64,000 nt of DNA from Ohtaekwangia sp036786105. GTDB taxonomy: Bacteria; Bacteroidota; Bacteroidia; Cytophagales; Cyclobacteriaceae. Numbering within the stretch: the stretch's first letter is position 1; every line of letters begins with the position of its first letter. Positions 27,653 to 36,632 of the stretch are shown piece after piece. Both the position numbers and the translations under genes were made by a program. The stretch covers positions 147,392 to 211,391 of the forward strand of contig NZ_DAIQRQ010000004.1 of assembly GCF_036786105.1 (NCBI RefSeq). The letters are read 5' to 3'. The notes under the pieces were generated by a model. The model was not told where the DNA came from and did no database searches. It worked only from the letters and a program-made list of their open reading frames with translations.

Positions 27653-29008
27653 ATGAAAAGAATCGTTACACTCCTATTTGTTTTCGCATCTCTTCTGAGC
27701 CATGCACAGAAGGCCGATAAAGGCTGGCGTAAACTTTTTAACGGGAAAGATCTTACAGGCTGGAAGCAGATAAATGGCAAAGCACCTTATACTGTAGAGA
27801 ACGGAATGATTGTAGGCACTACTATACAGGACTCTCCCAATTCGTTTCTTGTTACCGAAGAAACCTTTGGTGATTTTATATTGGAGCTGGATTTTAAAAT
27901 GGACGATGGCACCAACTCAGGTGTGCAGTTTCGCAGTGAAAGCAAGCCGGATTATCTTGATGGAAAAGTCTTTGGGTACCAGCTGGATATAGACCCTTCT
28001 TCACGCAAGTGGTGTGGCGGTATATATGATGAATCGAGAAGACTGTGGCTATACCCGCTTGAATTAAATACACTCGCTAAAAATGCCTATCGCAACAACG
28101 AGTGGAACACCATGCGCATTGAAGCAATCGGCAATTCGCTTCGTACGTGGGTAAATAATATACCCTGCGCCAATGTGGTGGATGATATGACGCTGAAAGG
28201 TTTCATTGCATTGCAGGTACACGCAATCGGCAAACCGGAAGAAGCAGGCAAACATGTTTGGTTCAAAAACATTCGCATTAAAACCGAAAACCTCACGCCT
28301 TCACCGGATGATGCTATATATGTAGTAAATCTTGTTCCGAATACACTCACCACACAAGAAAAAAAGAATGGTTATGCTTTTCTGTGGGACGGCAAAACAA
28401 CACAAGGCTGGCGCGGTGCTTATAAAGATAAATTTCCGGAAAAAGGATGGGAGATCAAAGATGGCACGCTCAGCGTAATCAAGTCTGCCGGTGGGGAATC
28501 GCAAAACGGTGGTGATATAGTAACGGTACCTGAATTTAGAGCTTTCGATCTTCAATTTGAATTCAGATTAAGTGAAGGTGCCAACAGCGGAGTAAAGTAT
28601 TTCGTTACTGAAAAAGAGAACAACCAGGGTTCTGCTATAGGACTTGAATTTCAGATTCTGGATGATGAGAAACATCCGGACGCAAAGCTTGGTGCTGTAG
28701 GCAACCGTACATTGGGATCACTTTATGATCTGATACCGGCCGACAAAAATCCAAGAGGTATAAAAAAGATTGGCGAATGGAACCAGGGTCGCGTAATTGT
28801 ATATCCCGATAACCACGTAGAACACTGGCTCAATGGCTATAAAGTAGTGGAATATATCCGCGGAAATAATATCTACAGGGCATTGGTGGCACGCAGCAAA
28901 TATGCGCAGTGGGATAATTTTGGTATGGCCGAGCAAGGCCACATTCTGCTGCAGGACCATGGCGACTATGTTTCGTTCCGAAGCATCAAGATCAAAGAAT
29001 TAAAATAA
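27653..29008 (+). CDS. Exported protein with two DUF1080 (3-keto-disaccharide hydrolase) domains
   Basis: The 451-residue protein has a signal peptide (LLFVFASLLSHAQ) and two concanavalin-like DUF1080 domains. Domain 1 (about 22-210) starts GWRKLFNGKDLTGWKQINGK and carries DDGTNSGVQFRSE. Domain 2 (about 240-450) starts GYAFLWDGKTTQGWRGAYKD and carries SEGANSGVKYFVTEK. DUF1080 members have been named 3-keto-disaccharide hydrolases, cleaving glycosides after oxidation at C3. It starts 45 bp after the GMC gene, whose product could supply that oxidised substrate; this pathway link is inferred. Confidence 0.87.
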   Translation: MKRIVTLLFVFASLLSHAQKADKGWRKLFNGKDLTGWKQINGKAPYTVENGMIVGTTIQDSPNSFLVTEETFGDFILELDFKMDDGTNSGVQFRSESKPDYLDGKVFGYQLDIDPSSRKWCGGIYDESRRLWLYPLELNTLAKNAYRNNEWNTMRIEAIGNSLRTWVNNIPCANVVDDMTLKGFIALQVHAIGKPEEAGKHVWFKNIRIKTENLTPSPDDAIYVVNLVPNTLTTQEKKNGYAFLWDGKTTQGWRGAYKDKFPEKGWEIKDGTLSVIKSAGGESQNGGDIVTVPEFRAFDLQFEFRLSEGANSGVKYFVTEKENNQGSAIGLEFQILDDEKHPDAKLGAVGNRTLGSLYDLIPADKNPRGIKKIGEWNQGRVIVYPDNHVEHWLNGYKVVEYIRGNNIYRALVARSKYAQWDNFGMAEQGHILLQDHGDYVSFRSIKIKELK

Positions 29009-29069
29009 TATATACTTCCGGCTCATGCAGGGCACGAGGAAATGACTCAGATCTAAACCATACGTTAAT

Positions 29070-30407
29070 ATGAAAACCTCGAGAAGAACATTTATTAAGA
29101 AAACGGCAGCCGCATCGCTTGGAGCATTGGCGTTTTCGGCTAAAAGTTATGCTAATATTATAGGGGCGAATGATCGCGTTCGCGTAGGGATTGTCGGCTT
29201 TTCCGATCGTTTCCGTCAGTCGCTCTTCCCCGCCTTTCAAAATCACTGCCAGGAATTGAATTTCGATATTATAGCCGTATCGGATCTGTGGAAAAAAAGA
29301 AGAGAAGAAGGACAAGCCTTTCTCAAAGAAAAAATGGGTCACGACATACAGGCTTGTATTAACAATGACGAGCTCTACAAGATTAAAGACCTGGATGCTG
29401 TAATCATCAGCACGGCCGACTTTCAACATGCGTTGCATACTATTGAAGCCGTAAGGGCAGGCTGCGATACTTATACCGAAAAACCTTTTGCCGAAACAAT
29501 GGAAGATAACCGTGCGGCATTAAAGGCGGTAAAAGAGTCGAAACAGATTGTACAGATCGGATCTCAGCGCCGAAGCGGTGCTAACTATCATGCAGCTGCA
29601 GAATATATACAGAGCGGTAAATTTGGTCCGATTGTAATGGTAGAGCTTAGCTGGAATGTGAACCAGCCCGGCCGTTGGAGAAGACCTGCCCTGGTAGCCG
29701 AACTGCGCGAGCAGGATACAGACTGGAAGCGCTTCCTGATGAACCGCCCGTTCGAGAATTTCGATCCGCGTAAATACCTGGAGTATCGTTTATTCTGGCC
29801 ATACTCTTCCGGTATGCCGGGTCAGTGGATGAGTCACCAGATCGATACAGTGCATTGGTTCAGCGGTCTTAAACATCCACGCAGTGTGGTAGCCAACGGT
29901 GGTGTATATTTCTGGAAAGACGGCCGTAAGAATTGGGACACCACTACAGCCGTATTTGATTACGGTGATGACAAGCAAGGATTCCAGGTACAGTTTACAT
30001 CGCGCATGATGAACGGTGATGAAAGTCCTGCTGAGATATATTATTCCAACGGAGGCGAGTTGAATCTAAACACCAATAAACTTTCACCCAAGGGCGGGCT
30101 TCGTGAAAACCACGCCAAGGCCATGAACATGCAGGCCAATCTTTTGCCTGAACTTGATATCGCCCAGAATGCAGAGAAGGTAGTAGCATCTGCCAACACC
30201 GGTGGTGATGCGCTCACATCCGCGCACATGCGCAACTGGATGGAATGTGTGCGCAGTCGCCAGCAGCCGAATGCACCGGTGGAAGCAGGTTATATGCACT
30301 CTATTGCTACCATCATGACCAATGCTGCCGTACATACCGGAGCAAAAGTTACCTTCGATGAGAAGACGCAGGAAGTAATGGCCAACGGCAAAGTATTCAA
30401 ATACTGA
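29070..30407 (+). CDS. Gfo/Idh/MocA family oxidoreductase with Tat signal
   Basis: The 445-residue protein has a twin-arginine signal (TSRRTFIKKTAAASLGALAF). A Rossmann fold beginning VRVGIVGFSDRFRQSLFPAF follows, with the family motif CDTYTEKPFAETMEDNRAAL containing the EKP triad. The C-terminal part is the usual Gfo/Idh alpha/beta domain, ending with ALTSAHMRNWMECVRSRQQP. These enzymes act on sugars or cyclitols using tightly bound NAD(P). It is third in the GMC/DUF1080 operon and is followed by a strong terminator, consistent with a periplasmic keto-sugar route. Confidence 0.9.
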   Translation: MKTSRRTFIKKTAAASLGALAFSAKSYANIIGANDRVRVGIVGFSDRFRQSLFPAFQNHCQELNFDIIAVSDLWKKRREEGQAFLKEKMGHDIQACINNDELYKIKDLDAVIISTADFQHALHTIEAVRAGCDTYTEKPFAETMEDNRAALKAVKESKQIVQIGSQRRSGANYHAAAEYIQSGKFGPIVMVELSWNVNQPGRWRRPALVAELREQDTDWKRFLMNRPFENFDPRKYLEYRLFWPYSSGMPGQWMSHQIDTVHWFSGLKHPRSVVANGGVYFWKDGRKNWDTTTAVFDYGDDKQGFQVQFTSRMMNGDESPAEIYYSNGGELNLNTNKLSPKGGLRENHAKAMNMQANLLPELDIAQNAEKVVASANTGGDALTSAHMRNWMECVRSRQQPNAPVEAGYMHSIATIMTNAAVHTGAKVTFDEKTQEVMANGKVFKY

Positions 30408-30440
30408 TCGCACCGAGATATACTCCCAAATAAGTAATAG

Positions 30441-30477
30441 CTCCTCTGTTCGCCTGGTGCGTGCAGAGGAGTTTTTT
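30441..30477 (+). terminator. Intrinsic terminator after the GMC/DUF1080/Gfo-Idh operon
   Basis: CTCCTCTG (30441-30448) pairs with CAGAGGAG (30464-30471), followed directly by TTTTTTATTTTG. It lies 33 bp after the oxidoreductase stop and separates the operon from hmgA. Confidence 0.88.
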
Positions 30478-30570
30478 ATTTTGCAAAAGTTGATTTTACC
30501 AAAGAGGCTTTGGAACACGATATTGGCTCCAGTCGATTGCGTAATTTTATCGTAAATCAATTTCACTGGT

Positions 30571-31764
30571 ATGTACTATTATCGACTCGGCAATATTCCA
30601 CCCAAGCGCCATACACAGTTTCGTCAACCTGATGGAAGTCTGTATAAGGAAGAACTCGTGAGCTCAGAAGGCTTCTCTGGTATATATTCTACCCTGTATC
30701 ACATCTACCCGCCTACACGCATTAAACAGTTGAAAGACCCTGTGCCGTATGGGCCCAAAAAGATTGATGATTATGCGCTGCGCCATACACACCTTAACAC
30801 TTCCAACGTGGGTACTACCGGCGATGACTACCTCGATGCGCGTAAAACACTGTTCATGAACAACGACTGTAAAATTTCCATCTGTTCTCCGCGCAAGCGC
30901 AGCATGGATTACTTTTATAAAAATGCCGAAGGCGATGAAGTACTGTTTGTACACGATGGCAAGGGTACGCTCATTTCTCCTTTTGGTAAGCTCGAAATTC
31001 ACCAGGGCGACTACGTAGTTATACCACGCACGGTTATATACCGACTTGAGTTTGAAGAAGGGCCACTGCGATTGTTGATCATTGAATCGGCTTCTCCGGT
31101 AGAAACAGTAAAGCGTTACCGAAATCAGCTCGGCCAATTGCTCGAACATTCACCCTACTGCGAGCGCGACATCCGTCCTCCGCACGAACTTGTTACCGAT
31201 GCAACACGCGGTGAATTTTTGATGAAAATAAAAAAGCAGGGGTATCTGCATCAGTATATATACGATTACAGCCCGCTTGATCTTGTCGGATGGGATGGGT
31301 TTCTGTGGCCCTACGCTTTTTCTATTCACGACTTCGAGCCTATCACAGGTCGCATTCATCAGCCACCTCCGGTGCATCAAACGTTTCAGGGACATAATTT
31401 TGTGATATGCTCGTTTGTGCCGCGTCTGTTTGATTATCACCCACAGGCTATACCTGCACCCTATAACCACAGCAACATCGATTCTGACGAAGTTCTATAC
31501 TATGCAGAAGGCAATTTTATGAGCCGCCGGGGCATTGAACGCGGGTCGTTCACCCTTCATCCCGGAGGGTTGCCACACGGCCCGCATCCAGGCACCGTAG
31601 AGAAAAGTATAGGAGCGAAAGAAACGCATGAACTGGCCGTAATGGTTGATACATTCCACCCGCTATACCTGACCGAAGATTCGCTGGAATTTGTTGATCA
31701 CAATTACCCCATGAGTTGGACAGACAACAATACCGGGGGATATCATGAAGTAAATACTCCCTAA
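30571..31764 (+). CDS. hmgA: Homogentisate 1,2-dioxygenase
   Basis: HmgA opens the ring of homogentisate in tyrosine and phenylalanine breakdown, using Fe(II). The C-terminal cupin part carries the metal-binding region GRIHQPPPVHQTFQGHNFVI, then PAPYNHSNIDSDEVLYYAEG and LHPGGLPHGPHPG. At 397 residues it is slightly shorter than the human enzyme (445), typical for bacterial members. The other tyrosine-degradation genes (4-hydroxyphenylpyruvate dioxygenase, fumarylacetoacetase) are not adjacent. Confidence 0.93.
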   Translation: MYYYRLGNIPPKRHTQFRQPDGSLYKEELVSSEGFSGIYSTLYHIYPPTRIKQLKDPVPYGPKKIDDYALRHTHLNTSNVGTTGDDYLDARKTLFMNNDCKISICSPRKRSMDYFYKNAEGDEVLFVHDGKGTLISPFGKLEIHQGDYVVIPRTVIYRLEFEEGPLRLLIIESASPVETVKRYRNQLGQLLEHSPYCERDIRPPHELVTDATRGEFLMKIKKQGYLHQYIYDYSPLDLVGWDGFLWPYAFSIHDFEPITGRIHQPPPVHQTFQGHNFVICSFVPRLFDYHPQAIPAPYNHSNIDSDEVLYYAEGNFMSRRGIERGSFTLHPGGLPHGPHPGTVEKSIGAKETHELAVMVDTFHPLYLTEDSLEFVDHNYPMSWTDNNTGGYHEVNTP

Positions 31765-31929
31765 TTTTTCAGGTTGATAGACTAGGATAAGTATTTAACT
31801 ATATATGATTTTTAACTTTTTCCGCCTAAATATTACCACCGTGTTGTATTACTGTTAATAGACCATATAGCAATTGAACATCCTGTTCATGATTTACGTT
31901 ATTTGTATAGTCAACAACCACATACATGT

Positions 31930-32133
31930 ATGACAACCGCAAGTAAAAAAAATCAGATCATGGAGTCGCTTGCTTCTCTTGATCAGGTACAAACCGAGAA
32001 AGTACTGGAGTATATACAAGGCCTCCGCTACACCACACTCGATGAAGCCAGTTACCAGAAATTTAAACGCGAAGCGCTGAAGGAGATTAGTCAGGCGCTG
32101 GGTAATAACCGCAAGCTAAGACCGGCTTTTTAA
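31930..32133 (+). CDS. Small hypothetical protein
   Basis: The ORF encodes 67 residues from ATG 31930 (the longer TTG start at 31903 is less likely). It is mostly helical and charged, with IMESLASLDQVQTEKVLEYI followed by a basic C-terminus (NNRKLRPAF). The first half resembles small DUF2281-type or antitoxin-like proteins, but no toxin partner lies beside it. It may be a small regulatory protein; the family was not recognised. Confidence 0.5.
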   Translation: MTTASKKNQIMESLASLDQVQTEKVLEYIQGLRYTTLDEASYQKFKREALKEISQALGNNRKLRPAF

Positions 32134-32448
32134 AGGCCGCTTTAAGCTAAAGAACTATAGCGATATTCTAAACTGACAAGGTTAGACATGTTGCTTCTTT
32201 CCTGTTGATGTGTCTACACATCGAACAGTGTCTTTTACTTTCTGGAGTGACCGTTGGCCGTTATACGTTCTCGGAAAATCAAATCCAGCTACACAAAGTG
32301 CACGAAGAAGGCACAAAGTTACACAAAGATATAGTAGTACATCTTCCGCACCTTCCTTGTAAATTGAACAAGGAACATCGGCTAACGGACTTTGAAGTTA
32401 ACAACATCTCACTCTCACACTTCCTGCAGCTAGTGGCCAGCAGCCATC
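32134..32448. other. Intergenic region with two dispersed repeats
   Basis: This 315-bp stretch separates the convergent small hypothetical gene and the RluD-type synthase gene. It has no supported gene. It holds a CACAAAG-type repeat (32281-32330) and, against the synthase stop codon, a short end of the MITE-like repeat found at 54 and 58-60 kb. Confidence 0.6.
32281..32330 (+). repeat. CACAAAG-type dispersed repeat, copy 1
   Basis: The stretch begins AAATCCAGCTACACAAAG and continues with CACGAAGAAGGCACAAAG and TTACACAAAG. Similar units of about 50 bp occur at 55257-55308, 55821-55873 and, inverted, 63415-63470. Confidence 0.7.
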
Positions 32449-32452
32449 TCAA
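32426..32452 (-). repeat. Solo end of the MITE-like repeat
   Basis: Read on the minus strand, directly after the synthase stop, the sequence is GAGATGGCTGCTGGCCACTA then GCTGCAGGAAG. It aligns with the terminal inverted repeat of the 58-60 kb element (ATAGTTGCTAGCCGCTAGCT then TCGAGCTGCTGGAAGG). No rest of the element is evident. Confidence 0.45.
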
Positions 32453-33477
32453 TTATACTTCACATAGTTCTCCCACTTATCCAATACATCCATAAAATCC
32501 TGAGGCAGGGCTGAATCAAATTGGAGGAATTGTTTGGTTACCGGGTGAATGAAACCCAGTGTTTTGGCATGCAGCGCCTGCCGAGGAATAGCCTCGAAGC
32601 AGTTCTCCACAAATTGCTTGTATTTTGAAAAGGTAGTGCCTTTCAATATCTGATCGCCACCATAAGTAGCATCATTAAACAGCGGGTGGCCTATATATTT
32701 CATGTGCGCCCGTATCTGGTGTGTTCGCCCGGTTTCAAGTTTGCATTCTATCAGTGACACATAACGAAAGTCGCGCAGCATTTTATAGTGCGTTATCGCA
32801 TGCCGGCCCATATCGCCGTTGGGAAATGCAACGGTTACGCGCCTGTCTTTTAAACTGCGACCTACGTTTACATGGATCGTTCCGGCAGCCGGCTCGGGCA
32901 CGCCCCACACCAGGGCATTGTAAGTACGCTCAATGCTATGATCAAAAAATTGTTTCGCCAGTCCGCTCAGGCTTATTTCATCCTTCGCGATAACCAATAA
33001 GCCGGAAGTATCTTTATCTATACGATGTACCAGTCCTGGCCTGCCTTCATTGCCTTGCATTTGCGGCAGGTTTTGAAAGTGGTAGGCCAGTGCATTTACT
33101 ACTGTTCCATTCCAGTTTTGATAAGCAGGATGCACTACCATGCCGGCAGGCTTGTTGATTACCAGCAAGTGCTCATCTTCGAAAACTATATTGAGTGGTA
33201 TATTTTCAGGAACGATATCAGTATCGCGGGGAGGCTCTGGTAAAGAGACCGTTATAACATCATTCGGATGTATTTTGTAATTCGGCTTTATTGCCTTGTC
33301 ATTCACTCTTACGAACCCATCATGTATACCCGTCTGAATTTTGGTGCGGGTTACATTAGGCAGGCGATCCATCAAAAATTTATCGATACGAAGCAGGCTT
33401 TGCTTGGGGTCCGCTACGATGCGATGGTGTTCAAACAATTCATCATCGTCATCGGGGAGTGTGTCTGCGTCACGCAT
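32449..33477 (-). CDS. RluA/RluD family pseudouridine synthase
   Basis: The 342-residue protein has an N-terminal S4 RNA-binding domain (RIDKFLMDRLPNVTRTKIQT, about 25-95) and a pseudouridine synthase domain. The catalytic aspartate lies in LVHRIDKDTSGLLVIAKDE and a second motif is ETGRTHQIRAHMKYIGHPLF. The architecture is that of RluD, which modifies helix 69 of 23S rRNA, but specificity within RluA-type enzymes cannot be read safely. Its start overlaps the end of the upstream DUF1801 gene by 8 bp. Confidence 0.92.
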   Translation of the reverse strand: MRDADTLPDDDDELFEHHRIVADPKQSLLRIDKFLMDRLPNVTRTKIQTGIHDGFVRVNDKAIKPNYKIHPNDVITVSLPEPPRDTDIVPENIPLNIVFEDEHLLVINKPAGMVVHPAYQNWNGTVVNALAYHFQNLPQMQGNEGRPGLVHRIDKDTSGLLVIAKDEISLSGLAKQFFDHSIERTYNALVWGVPEPAAGTIHVNVGRSLKDRRVTVAFPNGDMGRHAITHYKMLRDFRYVSLIECKLETGRTHQIRAHMKYIGHPLFNDATYGGDQILKGTTFSKYKQFVENCFEAIPRQALHAKTLGFIHPVTKQFLQFDSALPQDFMDVLDKWENYVKYN

Positions 33478-33853
33478 GGGCGCTCTTCTTTTTTTTCTGT
33501 CTAAAATGGTATTCGTTCAGGATGGCTGCTTCATTCAGAATATGTCGCAAGGTCTCTTCATTCTCTTCAAGCTCAGCTACGCTATGAAACGTAACTGACC
33601 GCACATGCTTACGGCCTTTTGCTTCGAGAAGCTTTTGGTCATCGGAGATTTCATTGCCTCGCGAAAAACAAATATCAATACCTTCAGCGGCAGCGCTGAA
33701 ATAACATAGTGGTCCATGTAAATAGAAGTAAGGGACTTTATTACTGATTTTCTCCTGCATGTGGGCGCCCAGGTCTCGCACCCAGGCACGCAAGATCGTC
33801 ATAATCTCACGGTGTGGTTCTCTGGCCTCGGCAATAAAATGCGATACAGTCAT
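33470..33853 (-). CDS. DUF1801 (YdhG/YjbR-like) domain protein
   Basis: From ATG 33853 the protein has 127 residues. It shows the DUF1801 pattern: an N-terminal helix (REPHREIMTILRAWVRDLGA), then EKISNKVPYFYLHGPLCYFS and a C-terminal helical stretch with ENEETLRHILNEAAIL. Related small proteins have an iron-chaperone-like (frataxin-like) fold; the function is unknown. It overlaps the start of the pseudouridine synthase gene, so the two are translationally coupled. Confidence 0.72.
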   Translation of the reverse strand: MTVSHFIAEAREPHREIMTILRAWVRDLGAHMQEKISNKVPYFYLHGPLCYFSAAAEGIDICFSRGNEISDDQKLLEAKGRKHVRSVTFHSVAELEENEETLRHILNEAAILNEYHFRQKKKKSAHA

Positions 33854-34124
33854 GCTTACAAAAATACGCTGGTTTTTACTCACATGCTGCAAAGCACATC
33901 AGGAATTGTCTTTATACCTGATATTACAAGGCCAAACACTTTTACTTAGAGATCAGAAAATATTCCACGATTATGCTGGTGGAGAAGTGACCAACCTGGT
34001 TTTTTTGTATCTTAATAAAAAGGTCAAAAAGGTAGAGAGCATAATCAATACCTTTAAAACATACAACTGAAAGAACCAAGACCCATTGTTCAGTGTTGTC
34101 TCACTATGCACATTGCATTTGCTT

Positions 34125-34379
34125 ATGGTTTTTGCTGACGACATCCGGAAAGTAATCTTGAAACTGGCTGAAGAGCGGGGGACCGAAAAAACGTTTGATC
34201 CCTCAGATGTAGCGCGCGCTATTGATCAACAGAACTGGAGTCTGCTTATAGATCAGGTTGAACTCGTAGCCAATACATTAATCCGCGAAGGAAAAATTAT
34301 TGCATTGCAATCAGGACGTGTTATCGATATCAAGAATTACAAAGGCCCTGTTCAGTTCAGAAAGAATGTACATGCCTAG
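34125..34379 (+). CDS. DUF3253 family protein
   Basis: From ATG 34125 (MVFADDIRKVILKLAEERG) the 84-residue protein matches DUF3253, a small winged-helix-like family. Conserved pieces are KTFDPSDVARAIDQQNW, VANTLIREGKIIALQSGRVI and KNYKGPVQFRK. The function is unknown; the fold suggests nucleic-acid binding. The longer reading frame back to 34086 adds a non-conserved hydrophobic stretch. Confidence 0.75.
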   Translation: MVFADDIRKVILKLAEERGTEKTFDPSDVARAIDQQNWSLLIDQVELVANTLIREGKIIALQSGRVIDIKNYKGPVQFRKNVHA

Positions 34380-34483
34380 TGTACCTCATCCCTCTGGATT
34401 GCTTTAATAATCTCTTTACGATTTAATAACACGCTTGTCTTTGTGCTCTTACACCAAAGTGGAAATTTTACTCCCTTAAAGCT

Positions 34484-35089
34484 GTGGGGCAGAAGCGAAA
34501 CGATAATGATCAATCCGTAATAATCAACAGGACATCGTCCTCCGCTTCGGCACACGCACGCGATGAGTCACAACGCAGCAGAAATTCCTATCAACTAAAA
34601 AAGATCACTAACTCCATCGCGTTCTTCCTCTGTGCAGGCATTGCTATCTTTTTTCTGGGGAAGTATACCGAATACAAATCTTATTCGATTACCTATAAGG
34701 AACATCATACTGCTCGTGGCGAGCAATCTGTTGTTACACTTTCCGATGGTTCGCGTGTGGAACTTCACAATGAAGCAACCCTTCGTTATCCGGAAATCTT
34801 CAAAGGATTCAAGCGGGAAGTATACCTGTCGGGTGAAGCATTTTTTCAAGTACACAAAGATTCGCTTCGTCCTTTCATCATCCATAGCCAGGAGTTTTGT
34901 ACGCTTGTTACAGGTAGCGCACTTGGTGTAAAAGCAACGCCCGATAACACTACGGTGACCGTAGCAGAAGGCACCGTGCAAGTAATGGCGGGAGACGATA
35001 TGCAAATTGTGTTGCCTGATGAAAAGATCAGTTATTCGCACACAACAAAAAAGATGGCGAAAGCGAAAGCCGATCAAACTAGTTTGTAG
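34484..35089 (+). CDS. Stand-alone FecR domain protein
   Basis: The 201-residue protein has a short cytoplasmic N-terminus, one membrane helix (IAFFLCAGIAIFFLG, about 46-60) and a periplasmic FecR domain. The domain contains GEQSVVTLSDGSRVELHNEA, REVYLSGEAFFQVHKDS and VTGSALGVKATPDNTTVTVA. Ordinary Bacteroidota FecR anti-sigma factors are longer and sit between an ECF sigma factor and a SusC/D pair; here neither is nearby and the C-terminal signalling domain is missing. The start is GTG at 34484, with no nearby ATG. The 3' end overlaps the convergent kinase gene by 11 bp. Confidence 0.8.
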   Translation: MGQKRNDNDQSVIINRTSSSASAHARDESQRSRNSYQLKKITNSIAFFLCAGIAIFFLGKYTEYKSYSITYKEHHTARGEQSVVTLSDGSRVELHNEATLRYPEIFKGFKREVYLSGEAFFQVHKDSLRPFIIHSQEFCTLVTGSALGVKATPDNTTVTVAEGTVQVMAGDDMQIVLPDEKISYSHTTKKMAKAKADQTSL

Positions 35090-36479
35090 TCAACGGAAAA
35101 TATAGTGCAAACTCAGCACCTTCCATCACCTTACCATGCGCTGTTATAAAACCAGAGTGATTTGTCATAATCCGCTTCACAATGGTAAGCCCTATACCTT
35201 TCCCTTCGTATTCCGATTCCTGCGAATGCAGTCGTTGAAAAAGATTAAACATTTTGTCTGCAAATTCATTATCGAATCCTATACCATTGTCGCGCACGAT
35301 AATCTTTGTATAGCGCACGCTGTCATATTTTACACGAAATTTTTCTTCGAGCTCTGCCGGTAAAGCCTCCTGTGCTATAATAAAAATAACGGGAGCCACC
35401 TGCTCGCGCGAAAACTTAAGTGCATTGTCGAGCAGTGCATAAAAAAGCAATTGCAGTTGTGCACGATTCCCTTGTATAACTGGCAGCTTTAAATCCATGG
35501 AAAGCCTGGCATCTTTGGCTATAAACTCCTGGTGGAGTTGCTGTTGTACATCTTCCAGCACTTCCTTTAACGGCACTTGTTCGGCAGGTTCTTTCAAGCC
35601 AGCCAACTTGGTAAAGTTCATTAAATCTTCCACAAGACCCTGCATGCGCTTGGCGGCATGTTGCAACCGGTCTACCACACGTATAGCATCCGCAGACATT
35701 TCGCGGGTATATTTTACACTAAGCATATCGCTAAACGTAAGAATCTTTCGTAGGGGTTCCTGCAAATCGTGCGAGGCTGCAAAGGTAATCTGCTCCAATT
35801 CAGAATTGGTTTGGTTGAGCTCCGTTACTTTTTGTTCGAGGTCGCGCTGATAGCGGAAGCGTCTCGACAACTCACGGATAATCAATAAAAATGTAGCAAT
35901 GAAAATGACGAATGAAAATGCAAATACGATTACTGAGTAATTGGAAGAAGATGCTTCATACGTACTCATGGTTCTGCGGCGAAGCATGAGCAGCCGTTGT
36001 TCTTCGCGCTCCATGGCGTGCAGTATGGCAAGGCAATTCTCCATCACTTTTCTGCCATCTTCCAGTCGTTTTATGAAGATGCTTTTATCGGCTTTATAGA
36101 GTATAAACCCATCGTCCAGTATATCAAGTCTTCGTGCCAGCACATAGTTAAGTTCGCCAAGATTTTTTTGTTGTGTGGGGTTATCCTGTGTAAGCTGAAG
36201 CAGCCTTTTGAACGATGCTGTTATGGTTACCGTCATTTCGCGATAGTGCGCTATAAATGCACTGTCTTCCGTTAGCAAAAAGCCACGTTGACTGCTCTCG
36301 ACTTCTTTAAACGTACTTTCCAGATTTTTTATCTCACGCAGTACTTCATGGGTGTGTTCAACCCAGGTGATGGCATAATTATACCGCACCATGCGTGTAT
36401 AGTAATTGAAAGCAATACCCAATAAAATGATCAATGAAATAACAAAGGCTGCATACGTGATTGCCACATACTTTCTCAT
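35079..36479 (-). CDS. Sensor histidine kinase with CHASE3 domain
   Basis: The 466-residue protein has a membrane helix (about 8-28) and a periplasmic CHASE3 domain (about 35-180, with SSQRGFLLTEDSAFIAHYRE). A second helix (VIVFAFSFVIFIATFLLII) and a HisKA domain follow, with the phospho-accepting His near 236 in ASHDLQEPLRKIL. A HATPase_c domain with DNGIGFDNEFADKMFNLFQR and GKGIGLTIVKRIM completes it. This layout is common in bacteriophytochrome-like kinases that partner single-domain response regulators; two such regulators are encoded at 43.8 and 45.5 kb. It is divergent from rpoN. Confidence 0.92.
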   Translation of the reverse strand: MRKYVAITYAAFVISLIILLGIAFNYYTRMVRYNYAITWVEHTHEVLREIKNLESTFKEVESSQRGFLLTEDSAFIAHYREMTVTITASFKRLLQLTQDNPTQQKNLGELNYVLARRLDILDDGFILYKADKSIFIKRLEDGRKVMENCLAILHAMEREEQRLLMLRRRTMSTYEASSSNYSVIVFAFSFVIFIATFLLIIRELSRRFRYQRDLEQKVTELNQTNSELEQITFAASHDLQEPLRKILTFSDMLSVKYTREMSADAIRVVDRLQHAAKRMQGLVEDLMNFTKLAGLKEPAEQVPLKEVLEDVQQQLHQEFIAKDARLSMDLKLPVIQGNRAQLQLLFYALLDNALKFSREQVAPVIFIIAQEALPAELEEKFRVKYDSVRYTKIIVRDNGIGFDNEFADKMFNLFQRLHSQESEYEGKGIGLTIVKRIMTNHSGFITAHGKVMEGAEFALYFPLTTN

Positions 36480-36616
36480 ACGATAGACTTATTTCTACAG
36501 CGTGTGCAAATATTTCCACAATATTCCACTATAGACATTAGTTTGTGGGTTTTTATTTTACATATAAATATCTGATATTCAGAACATTGAAATTTAATAA
36601 CCACGTATCTCAAATT

Positions 36617-36632
36617 TGGTTTTAGGGTTGCA
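36617..36632 (+). promoter_or_regulatory. Candidate sigma-54 (-24/-12) promoter of rpoN
   Basis: TTTGGTTTTAGGGTTGCAT spans 36615-36633. GG at 36618-36619 and GC at 36630-36631 are separated by exactly 10 bp, and the -12 element TTGCAT matches the consensus; the -24 element lacks the usual CAC after TGG. The predicted start would fall about 20 bp before the rpoN ATG, suggesting autoregulation. Confidence 0.45.

Noticed and set aside
31930..32133. Antitoxin of a toxin-antitoxin pair
   Set aside because: No toxin-like gene lies next to it; the resemblance is limited to a short helical segment.
33759..34070. 103-codon plus-strand frame upstream of the DUF3253 gene
   Set aside because: It is largely antisense to the DUF1801 gene and has no recognisable family features.
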